Source of the DNA: JAWKTM01 sp041399085
GTDB taxonomy: Bacteria; Planctomycetota; Planctomycetia; Pirellulales; Pirellulaceae
Length of the DNA: 64,000 nt
Direction: 5' to 3'
Assembly: GCA_041399085.1 (NCBI GenBank)
Contig: JAWKTM010000017.1
Coordinates: 67,799 to 131,798, forward strand
Shown here piece after piece: positions 35,068-42,632 of this stretch. A program made the position numbers and the translations under genes. Each line of letters opens with the position of its first letter. Position 1 is the stretch's first letter. Below the pieces are notes generated by a model, which saw nothing but the letters and a program-made list of their open reading frames with translations, was not told where the DNA came from and did no database searches.

Positions 35068-36120
35068 ATGCACGAAAAGATTGCCCTCGGCTTGGAAGCA
35101 TCGCCCGCGAACGATCCGTCGTCCCAAAACGCCAGCCGCATTAAGACTTGGCTGACGATCGCGGCGGTTGTGGTTTTGCTTCCTTTGGCTGTCACATTAG
35201 GCCGCTGGTTGCGAGACTCGAAGGAATCGTCAACATCCGCCACGTCCGACGTTGCCGCCGAGGTCGCGACGGCGTCCGGTGAACTCCCGCCAGACGCGCT
35301 CACTTCCAACGCCGAAACGATCGACGATGCCTCTCACGATCCCGAGGCACTGTCACGAGGCGAACTCGTCTACACGGTCTACTGCGCCCGCTGTCACGGC
35401 CCCGAAGGTCGCGGCGATGGCGAAGGCGTGGAACAGTTGCCCTCGCGGCCACGCGATTTCGCAAGCAGCGAGTGGAAGTTTCCCAAAACGTTCGAGTCGA
35501 TTCGGCGGGTGGTCCACGACGGGATTCCCGGCACACCAATGCCCGCGGCGGGAGCTGCCTTCCCCGCGTCCGATATCGATGCCGTTTCTCGACATGTTTT
35601 GCAGCTTGCCTCGCGCCCGCCTTCAAAATCGACGGCTGCGAATCCTAAAAGTGAACGGCTTGCTGAAGCCGTCCGCGCTTCGGGATTTTTGCCGTCTTTG
35701 ATTCGCCAAGCTCCGGCAGCCACGTTCGCCGATACGCGCAGTGGCAATTCGCTATCGCTCGACTCGCTGCGCGGCCAACCGGTCTTGCTTCATTTTTGGG
35801 GCACGACTTGCATTCATTGCCTGGCCGAGTTTCCGCGTCTGATCGAATTGCAGCAGTCGTGTCAAGCGGCCGGACTGACGATCCTGAGTGTCTGTGCCGA
35901 TGAGGACGAGGACTCGGCGGTGGAAGCCGTCGGGCGGCGATCGGCCGGCGAGCATCCTTTGTATGTGGATGAGACTGGTTTGGCGACGCATCGCTTTCAG
36001 GTGCAGGCATTACCCAGCTACGTGCTGCTCGACGCCCACGGCCGGATTATCGCGACGCGAACCGGAGCGATTGGTTGCTCGCCAGAGCAGATGTTGAAAC
36101 TGCTGAACGAGGTGAAATAG
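35068..36120 (+). CDS. Cytochrome c / TlpA-like thioredoxin fusion, membrane-anchored
   Basis: The 350-residue protein has one membrane anchor (TWLTIAAVVVLLPLAVTLGR, about 27-46) and a monohaem cytochrome c domain (CARCH at 106-110, axial Met in GTPMPA about 158). A C-terminal TlpA/ResA-type thioredoxin domain follows, with FWGTTCIHC (CIHC at 248-251) and the cis-Pro segment ALPSYVLLD. The two domains would let electrons pass between haem and a dithiol in the periplasm. TlpA-like proteins reduce apocytochromes or copper chaperones. The linked CPCC propeller is the natural candidate partner, by inference. A hairpin follows at 36167. Confidence 0.88.
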   Translation: MHEKIALGLEASPANDPSSQNASRIKTWLTIAAVVVLLPLAVTLGRWLRDSKESSTSATSDVAAEVATASGELPPDALTSNAETIDDASHDPEALSRGELVYTVYCARCHGPEGRGDGEGVEQLPSRPRDFASSEWKFPKTFESIRRVVHDGIPGTPMPAAGAAFPASDIDAVSRHVLQLASRPPSKSTAANPKSERLAEAVRASGFLPSLIRQAPAATFADTRSGNSLSLDSLRGQPVLLHFWGTTCIHCLAEFPRLIELQQSCQAAGLTILSVCADEDEDSAVEAVGRRSAGEHPLYVDETGLATHRFQVQALPSYVLLDAHGRIIATRTGAIGCSPEQMLKLLNEVK

Positions 36121-36166
36121 CCCGACCGTATTCGCTGCGGAGATCGAGATCGCCCCGTTGAATGAT

Positions 36167-36196
36167 CGGCGGCAAGGCGACTTTCCTTGTCCGCCG
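36167..36196. terminator. Hairpin after the cytochrome c-thioredoxin gene
   Basis: CGGCGGCAAGG (36167-36177) pairs with CCTTG plus CCGCCG (36185-36196) with one bulged T and a 7-base loop. It lies 47 bp after the stop codon and has no T-tract. Confidence 0.5.
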
Positions 36197-36363
36197 CCGG
36201 TTCGCAGTGTTAAATGGAACCGGGTCTGCGTCCGTTGTACGAGTGACAGTGCGTTTGCCGAGCGGCGAGCGAACCGGTTGCGTTGCGGACCTCCGACCTT
36301 TCATGCTCTGCTGTTTTCGCACGTCGCCGCCGATTTCGACCACCCGCACGAGTCGCGGAGGAT

Positions 36364-38715
36364 ATGGCCACAGACGCTCACCACGATTCACGGTTGGAGT
36401 TTTCCATCGGCCCGTTGGCCGATCCGGGCGAGGCTGCGCTGTTCGATCTTCCGCCCAGCGACGATCTATTGCGGTCGGAATTACCGGTGATTGATTTGGC
36501 GTCGAACGAGCCGCTGCCTCCGTTGCCCGACGACGCCCAGTTGCATCCGCCGCCCAATTACGACCCGCCGCTGGGGCACGTCACACCCGCAGCCGATGCG
36601 GCCGGTCGAGCCCCCGGAGAAATCTGGTTGGATGGCGATGTGCTCATGTGCCCTTGCCCGGATTGCCGGGCCCCCATGTCGATTCGCCTGTGGCTGATGA
36701 TCGCCGACTGCTGGCGATGCGGTACCAGTATCGAGTTGACCGAGGAGCAAGAGCGCGAAGCGATGCGGTTGCTCGAACAACGCGAACGAGCCCAGCGCGA
36801 ACGAACCCAACCCACTGGCCCGCAGCCCACCGGTCCTCAACGCACCGGCCCCCAACGCACTGATTCCGAACAAGCCGCTCCCCGTCGCGAGCCAGAAGCG
36901 CGATCCTCGGCGCCCGCGACCCCGCCATCCGCTTCGTCTCCCTCGCCACGAACCGCTCAGCCAGCGCCTCAGGAAGAGCCGGCGCCGCCCAAGCCATCGG
37001 GCTCGCCGACATCGTCCGAGTCGCGCGGCGCGAGTTCGCCCGCTCCACCGCCCGCGAAGTCGACTCCCCAACCGCCAGCCGAGCCGACCGGCCGTGCTCC
37101 CGACTCGCGACCCGCGCGTGGTCCCGCGGCGCCTATCACGCCGCAAACACCGCGACGCCCGTCGACGAACACCAATCCAGCCGCGCACGGCTCGCAGCCA
37201 CGCCCGCCGGGCCCGTCCCCCGCAACCGGCCCGCGTCCAACGGCTCGCCGACCGATGCCGGCCGCGCTGGCGCCCAGCCCCGCTCGTCGGCGACTTCAAC
37301 AAGAGACCGCGGCCGGCCTGGCTCAAGCCTGGGTGCGCAGCCTGTTTCGCGACACGCCGGCTTGGCTAGTCAGCCTGGTCTTCCATCTGGTCGCGCTCAC
37401 GCTACTGGCCATGCTCGGTCCCCAAGAAGACGCTGGCGATCAAATCACATTGTCGATGGTGCTCAGCGCCGCCGATCGCGAAGGGAGTGATCGTGCCGAC
37501 AATCCGCTGGACGATGTGAAGTTCGATCTGCCCATCCCCGAAACGATTGATCCCAACAACGAAGAGCAGCGTGAAGTCTTGATCCGAGCCGATCAGGAAG
37601 CTCGCGAATTGCGGATCGACCCGGAATCCATCAATCCGCAAATGCCCGAACTGTCGCGCGTGAAGCAAACGATCGGCACGGCCAGCAGCATCCAGGCAGC
37701 CTTGGCGGCCCGCGATCCTCGCGTGCGAGTCGAGATGGTTCAGCAAGAGGGCGGCACGACGATGTCGGAAGCCGCCGTGGCCCGCGCGCTGCGTTGGATT
37801 GCCTCGAAGCAGCGTCCCGACGGGCGATGGAATCTGGAAGGCGGCGCGAATAACGATATGGCCGCCACCTCGTTGGCACTGCTGCCGTTTCTTGGCGCTG
37901 GCCAAACACACATCGTCGGACGCTATCAAGACACCGTGGGGCGTGGGCTGCGTTGGATGCTCGATCACCAACGCCCCAACGGCGATCTACGATATGCTGG
38001 CGGCAACACGGGCATGTATGCACATGGCCAAGCGACCATTGTGCTGTGCGAAGCGTTTGCACTGAGCGGCGACGAGGAACTGCGCGTGCCGGCCCAGCGA
38101 GCTCTGGATTACATCGTTAAGGCCCAGCATATCGGCGGCGGTTGGCGATACGGGCCAAACGAGCCGGGCGATACGAGCGTGCTGGGTTGGCAACTGATGG
38201 CGTTGCAAAGCGGCCGGGCCGCCAGCCTCACGGTCCCCGACGTAACGCTGGAACTTGCCAATAACTTCCTCGATAGCGTCCAAAGCCACGGTGGTTCTCG
38301 TTACGCCTATATGCCGCAACAACGCAACAATCCTACTCATCGCCTCACCGCCGAAGCGCTGCTGTGCCGTGTGTATCTTGGTTGGAAGAGCGACAACCCA
38401 GGATTGATGGAAGGACTGGACTGGTTGTTGGAACACAATCCGCCGGCCCAACAAGCGGATATCTACTATTGGTATTACGCCACCCAAGCCTTCCATCATT
38501 ATGGCGGTGAAAGCTGGGATCGCTGGAATGGTGAGATGCGAGACACGTTGGTCGACCGCCAAGAACGACGCGGCCCCGACGCCGGAAGCTGGAGCCCACA
38601 CGACGACAAATACGGCCGCGAAGGCGGCCGTCTCTTCGTCACCTCGCTCGCCACTTGCACCTTGGAAGTCTACTATCGCCATCTGCCTATTTTCAGACAG
38701 CTTGACATCGACTGA
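36364..38715 (+). CDS. Zinc-ribbon, Pro-rich, one-TM protein with terpenoid-cyclase/prenyltransferase-fold domain
   Basis: The 783-residue protein has an acidic N terminus and a four-Cys ribbon (CPCPDC about 95-100, CWRC about 115-118). A coiled stretch (TEEQEREAMRLLEQRERAQR) and a long Pro/Ser/Thr-rich region (about 150-320, with TGPQ repeats) follow, then one membrane helix (AWLVSLVFHLVALTLLAMLG, about 340). A linker leads to a C-terminal alpha/alpha-barrel (about 460-780) with squalene-cyclase-like repeats (ALRWIASKQRPDGRWNLEGG, GLRWMLDHQRPNGDLRYAGG, ALDYIVKAQHIGGGWRYGPN). The cyclase DxDD motif is not apparent, so it is probably not a hopene synthase. GGAGG lies just before the ATG. Confidence 0.82.
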   Translation: MATDAHHDSRLEFSIGPLADPGEAALFDLPPSDDLLRSELPVIDLASNEPLPPLPDDAQLHPPPNYDPPLGHVTPAADAAGRAPGEIWLDGDVLMCPCPDCRAPMSIRLWLMIADCWRCGTSIELTEEQEREAMRLLEQRERAQRERTQPTGPQPTGPQRTGPQRTDSEQAAPRREPEARSSAPATPPSASSPSPRTAQPAPQEEPAPPKPSGSPTSSESRGASSPAPPPAKSTPQPPAEPTGRAPDSRPARGPAAPITPQTPRRPSTNTNPAAHGSQPRPPGPSPATGPRPTARRPMPAALAPSPARRRLQQETAAGLAQAWVRSLFRDTPAWLVSLVFHLVALTLLAMLGPQEDAGDQITLSMVLSAADREGSDRADNPLDDVKFDLPIPETIDPNNEEQREVLIRADQEARELRIDPESINPQMPELSRVKQTIGTASSIQAALAARDPRVRVEMVQQEGGTTMSEAAVARALRWIASKQRPDGRWNLEGGANNDMAATSLALLPFLGAGQTHIVGRYQDTVGRGLRWMLDHQRPNGDLRYAGGNTGMYAHGQATIVLCEAFALSGDEELRVPAQRALDYIVKAQHIGGGWRYGPNEPGDTSVLGWQLMALQSGRAASLTVPDVTLELANNFLDSVQSHGGSRYAYMPQQRNNPTHRLTAEALLCRVYLGWKSDNPGLMEGLDWLLEHNPPAQQADIYYWYYATQAFHHYGGESWDRWNGEMRDTLVDRQERRGPDAGSWSPHDDKYGREGGRLFVTSLATCTLEVYYRHLPIFRQLDID

Positions 38716-38876
38716 ACAATACCGGCGTCGCACAGCGAGTTCCGGCCGCTGAACGGACCTCCAAGTTCTTGCTCCGATTAGCCGAGGCGGCGGAAATCAA
38801 AGAGGACAATTCGCGAATCGTCTAAGAGCTTGCGGAGCTCGTTACCGGTTCGGCTCTGTATGGTCACTATTCGTGA
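38706..38876 (+). pseudogene. Coding-like remnant upstream of the Septu-like pair
   Basis: One frame reads SKFLLRLAEAAEIKEDNSRI, then V, a TAA stop at 38823-38825, then ELAELVTGSALYGHYS and a TGA. The residues on either side of the internal stop look like one continuous helical peptide. No start codon is evident. It may be the tail of a lost gene, or chance. The identity is unknown. Confidence 0.2.
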
Positions 38877-38898
38877 TGCATAAGGAATTCAGCAGAGA

Positions 38899-40185
38899 AT
38901 GTTAATTCAGGAAGTGAAAATCGAGAGCGTTCGGTCGATCAACACTTGCCACTGGTCCATTCCACGGGACAAGGCAAAGGGATGGCATGTCGTAATTGGC
39001 GACAATGGTTCTGGCAAGACTACCTTTCTGCGATCCATTGCCCTGGCATTAATTGGAAAGTTAGACGCGGGAGGGCTGCGGCAATCGTGGAGCGATTGGC
39101 TGACTCGCGGGGCAAAGGAGGGCAAGATCGCGCTCCGAGTGTCTCGCAATCGAGACACGGACTTAGTTGCTGCCAGCGATTCCAATTCTTTGGGCGATCC
39201 GCCCCAATTCGGGTTAAAATTTGCTCGCACCGAACGGTCCGAGCCGCAAGTTGGACTTGAGCAACTTGCGAGTGATATCGACCCACATCGGCATGTTTGG
39301 TACGGCGGTCAAGGTTGGTTCTGTGCGTCTTATGGACCGTTTCGTCGATTCGCTGGAAATGACCCGCGCGACGAAAAGTTGTATCATTCCATGCCCCGAC
39401 TCGCTCGTCATCTGTCGCTATTCGACGAACGAATCGCGCTCACCGAAAGTCTTGAATGGCTGAAAAACTTAAAGTTCGCGAAGCTGGAAGGTCGTTCCGA
39501 TCATAATCTGTTCGACAATCTCGTTCGCTTCGTCAATGACAGCGACTTCCTGCCGGCGAATGTTCGGTTACATGATGTAAGTTCGCGAGGCGTGACATTT
39601 CGTGACGCGAATGACGTCGACGTGGATGTGATGGAGCTGAGCGATGGTTATCGATCAATTCTAAGTATGACATTTGAGTTGGTGCGCCAAATGTCGCTTT
39701 CCTTCGAGGCGGACGCACTATTTGATCCACAAAATGGAGGAACCGTGACTCCCGAAGGGGTCGTGCTGATCGACGAAGTTGACGCGCATCTTCACCCCTC
39801 CTGGCAACGCACGGTAGGACGTTGGTTTTGCAAGCATTTTCCAAACGTCCAGTTCATTGTCTCCTCGCATAGTCCGTTAGTCTGCCAATCGGCAAGCGAA
39901 GGCTCGATCTTCGTGCTGCCGCGCTCGGGCTCGCGCGGCGAAGGACGGATGTTAGAGGGCGACGAGTTTCATCGCTTGGTCTATGGAAATATCCTGGATG
40001 CCTATGGAACGGAAGCTTTCGGGAGTGAGACCGCCGCGACTCGTTCGGAACCGTCGCGAAAGCTGCACAGCCGTTTAGCGGAACTTAACAACAAGGAAAT
40101 CATGAAAGGACTTTCCACGGAAGAGCGTACCGAACAAGTGAAGTTACGCGCAATACTCCCTTCGGCTGCCTCCAGTATGGGCTAA
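38899..40185 (+). CDS. ptuA: Septu-type ABC/SMC-like ATPase (PtuA-like)
   Basis: The 428-residue ATPase has Walker A GDNGSGKTT (34-42), an ABC signature-like MELSDGYRSI (247-250 LSDG), Walker B VLIDEVDAHLHP (Asp292-Glu293) and a switch His in VSSHSPLVCQ (His324). This is the AAA_21/OLD-like arrangement seen in PtuA of Septu defence systems. Three bases separate it from an HNH nuclease gene, the defining partner. In Septu, PtuA oligomerises and binds PtuB, and phage infection licenses nucleic-acid cleavage. That mechanism is family knowledge; phage specificity here is unknown. Leucine and serine codons and overall composition look AT-richer than flanking genes, suggesting transfer. The C-terminal 90 residues have no recognisable motif. 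Confidence 0.8.
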   Translation: MLIQEVKIESVRSINTCHWSIPRDKAKGWHVVIGDNGSGKTTFLRSIALALIGKLDAGGLRQSWSDWLTRGAKEGKIALRVSRNRDTDLVAASDSNSLGDPPQFGLKFARTERSEPQVGLEQLASDIDPHRHVWYGGQGWFCASYGPFRRFAGNDPRDEKLYHSMPRLARHLSLFDERIALTESLEWLKNLKFAKLEGRSDHNLFDNLVRFVNDSDFLPANVRLHDVSSRGVTFRDANDVDVDVMELSDGYRSILSMTFELVRQMSLSFEADALFDPQNGGTVTPEGVVLIDEVDAHLHPSWQRTVGRWFCKHFPNVQFIVSSHSPLVCQSASEGSIFVLPRSGSRGEGRMLEGDEFHRLVYGNILDAYGTEAFGSETAATRSEPSRKLHSRLAELNNKEIMKGLSTEERTEQVKLRAILPSAASSMG

Positions 40186-40188
40186 GCG

Positions 40189-40998
40189 ATGCTCAAGATT
40201 CGAGAAGGCCGTCTGTCTCGCGAAGTGCGGGAATCCTTGGCGTCTTATCAAGCGGATGTGGACGGCCAATCCACTTACGCCGCCCGAGTCGATCGTGCGA
40301 AGCAACAGTTTTCCCGACGGAACCGACTTGACAATCCCGTCTTCGTGGCCGTCAAGTCCAAGCTGGCGCGGATGTGCAATGGATCACGAAGGTGTATGTA
40401 TTGTGAGGATTCCGTCGCCGACGAAGTGGAGCATTTTCATCCAAAAGACTTGTACCCCGAATTCGTATTCGTGTGGCGCAACTATCTTTATGCCTGCGGC
40501 CCTTGCAACGGACCAAAGAATAATCAGTTTGGCGTGGTTGGCCCGACGGCGGACGAAATCGTGGTTGTAACCCGACAACGAAATTCGCCCGTTGTGCCTC
40601 CAATCGCTGGCTCGACCGCACTGATAAATCCGCTACGCGAAAACCCGCTCGACTTTTTCATGTTGGATATACGAAACACCTTTGAGTTTACGCCAATCTC
40701 CGAGTCAGGAACGATTGATAGGCTGCGCGCCGATTACACACTTAAGGTACTTCGACTAAATGAACGTGACTATTTGATCGACGCCCGGCGCAATGCTTAC
40801 AGCGGCTTTCTCGCCAGATTGGAGCAGTATGTCCAGCATCTTCGCAACGGCGCATCGCCCCGGAAACTCGCGCTGCTGCGATCGGGCATCCAGCGCAGCC
40901 CACATCCAACGGTATGGGAGGAAATGAAACGTCAACACCTCTACCACTCGACGTTGTCTGATTTATTCGCACAAGCTCCCGAAACTCTGGAATTCTAG
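40189..40998 (+). CDS. ptuB: HNH endonuclease, PtuB-like effector
   Basis: The 269-residue protein carries a zinc-type HNH core: CMYC (Cys69, Cys72), VEHFHPKD (Glu81-His82, His84), WRNYLYAC (Asn98, Cys103) and GPCNGPKNN (Cys106, Asn107, Lys110). This pattern is that of the TIGR02646-type HNH nucleases found as PtuB in Septu and with some retrons. Residues 115-269 form an alpha-rich domain of unknown role that could bind the ATPase. The start is 3 bp after the ATPase stop. Its stop is only 14 bp from the convergent glycosidase-like gene, with no visible terminator. No reverse transcriptase or retron RNA is seen, so plain Septu is favoured over a retron-associated version. Confidence 0.82.
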   Translation: MLKIREGRLSREVRESLASYQADVDGQSTYAARVDRAKQQFSRRNRLDNPVFVAVKSKLARMCNGSRRCMYCEDSVADEVEHFHPKDLYPEFVFVWRNYLYACGPCNGPKNNQFGVVGPTADEIVVVTRQRNSPVVPPIAGSTALINPLRENPLDFFMLDIRNTFEFTPISESGTIDRLRADYTLKVLRLNERDYLIDARRNAYSGFLARLEQYVQHLRNGASPRKLALLRSGIQRSPHPTVWEEMKRQHLYHSTLSDLFAQAPETLEF

Positions 40999-41012
40999 AC
41001 GACTACCGAATC

Positions 41013-42566
41013 TCACCGTTCACTCGTGAATCGGTATGAATAGAGATCCGCGTCGCGTAAAACGAATCGTATGCGAATGGGCTTTCCGGAAAGCTGGCTG
41101 ACGTCGCTTCCACGTTCCCAGGTGATCGTGCGGTCGATCGAGTCGCCGAAGGCTGGCGAACATTCGGCCAGCGAGTAACCGGGAACGGGGGTTCCCGAAA
41201 TGTCTTGCAACTCAACCAGGACATCACCAGCGGCCGAAGTAGCAAAATTCAACGTGAGCCGGTCACCCGTGAACTGAATCGGTTTGGTAATCAATTCTCC
41301 GCCGCTCAACGGTGCGTTCACCGACACGAAACCATCAAGCCGGAGCGTGTAACGTCGCATCGAGTTTCCCTTGCCGTGCCAGGAACCTTCACTGGCGTAG
41401 AGCGACAACTCATTGGGAGCTCCTGGCATGGAAGATTTTGTTTCCACCGCATGCCATGCAATATATTGATGCCCGTAGAGCCATGTTCCGGGACGCTCCG
41501 GCCCCGGACGCAGAAAAGCCTCGTTCCAGCGTTCGAAATGCATTCCGTCGCGACTGGCCATTAAGAGCCCTTCGGTAAGCGACGTACCATACCGCAAATG
41601 AGCCTCGGCACGTTGCTCGCGCAACTCCAGTTCCGGCAGGGCACGCATCGAGTCGGACCAACCTCGTTCGACATATCGTGTTGGAAAGCCAATCAGTATA
41701 TGAGGCGCACGAAAATAGGGCGCGATCTGATTGGTATAGAGATGCTCGACCGGGGAATCCTTATATGTCAAGTCAGTATCGTTCTCCCAATGCAGAAAAT
41801 CCGGAGAGGTGGCCGTGCGAATGGCCCGATAACCTGCCGGCTTCCAAACCTTGCCCGTTGTGACACCTTCCGTAAACGTCCGAAAGTAGGCTCGGTAGAC
41901 ACCCGCAGTAGGATCCCAAAATGCTAGATTCTGCGAGTCAAACGCCCCTTCCGTGACCACGGGCTCTTCACGCATGAGCGACCAATGAATGCCATCCGAC
42001 GAATGAAACGCGAACAGACCGCCTTGCGACGCTAAACCTCCCAGCGCCTTAAAACGCGACTCCGGCGGACAACCGTCGCGAGTGTCGCGGAACGGTGCGA
42101 AGTTGTGCGTACCGACCCCCGTCCAGATGATGTTGTTATCCTTCGATCCATCATAGTCATGCAGTCCGAGATTTGGCTTGGTAAATTGAATCCCATCACG
42201 ACTCTCGGCATAGCAGTACACCTCCCGCCCCAGTTTCAATTTGCCATTCTCCACGCCCAGCGCGGAGCCGCGATAATACATTCGGTAAATATCGCCATCC
42301 CGAAACACACTATGGTAACCGCTTCCAGCGCCCTCCCAGGCGGAATCGTGCTCGATCGCGATTTCGCGAGGCGTCGGACGATGCAACTGCCGCTGGGCTC
42401 GATCTAGCGACTCGATCAACTGGTCATCCACGAACAATTCGCGCCGCGAACCGATATCGGTAGCGGCGGGTATGGGGACCGCGTCCTCCGCCCTCAACTT
42501 ACCACGATGCACGGATGTGTTTGCCAAACATACGAGAACGACAATAACGAGTTTATTGAAAGTCAT
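41013..42566 (-). CDS. Secreted five-bladed-propeller glycosidase-like protein
   Basis: The 517-residue protein has a signal peptide (MTFNKLVIVVLVCLANTSVH). GSRRELFVDDQLIESLDRAQ follows, an opening I associate with secreted planctomycete proteins of GH32/GH43-like propeller fold. Repeated SRDGIQFTKPNLGL, SSDGIHWSLM, TSPDFLHWEND and SRDGMHFERWNEAF blocks suggest propeller blades. Aromatic and acidic residues (NLAFWDPTAGVYRAYFR) suggest sugar binding. The C-terminal 100 residues look like a beta-sandwich (NFATSAAGDVLVELQD). AGGAG precedes the ATG. It is the last gene of an operon with a sulfatase and a large di-haem protein, so it probably helps degrade a sulfated polysaccharide. Catalytic residues cannot be named. 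Confidence 0.75.
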   Translation of the reverse strand: MTFNKLVIVVLVCLANTSVHRGKLRAEDAVPIPAATDIGSRRELFVDDQLIESLDRAQRQLHRPTPREIAIEHDSAWEGAGSGYHSVFRDGDIYRMYYRGSALGVENGKLKLGREVYCYAESRDGIQFTKPNLGLHDYDGSKDNNIIWTGVGTHNFAPFRDTRDGCPPESRFKALGGLASQGGLFAFHSSDGIHWSLMREEPVVTEGAFDSQNLAFWDPTAGVYRAYFRTFTEGVTTGKVWKPAGYRAIRTATSPDFLHWENDTDLTYKDSPVEHLYTNQIAPYFRAPHILIGFPTRYVERGWSDSMRALPELELREQRAEAHLRYGTSLTEGLLMASRDGMHFERWNEAFLRPGPERPGTWLYGHQYIAWHAVETKSSMPGAPNELSLYASEGSWHGKGNSMRRYTLRLDGFVSVNAPLSGGELITKPIQFTGDRLTLNFATSAAGDVLVELQDISGTPVPGYSLAECSPAFGDSIDRTITWERGSDVSQLSGKPIRIRFVLRDADLYSYRFTSER

Positions 42567-42632
42567 TGTTAGCTCCTGTTGTGTTGAGTGCGATCGCCGC
42601 TGCCTTGGCAAATTCGTGCAAAGCCCGAACGC

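Noticed and set aside
36364..38715. Squalene-hopene cyclase
   Set aside because: The repeats fit the fold, but I cannot find the DxDD catalytic motif, and the zinc ribbon and membrane anchor are foreign to hopene synthases.
38899..40998. Retron with PtuAB-type effectors
   Set aside because: No reverse transcriptase gene or retron RNA-like inverted repeat was seen on either side, so a plain Septu-like pair is favoured.
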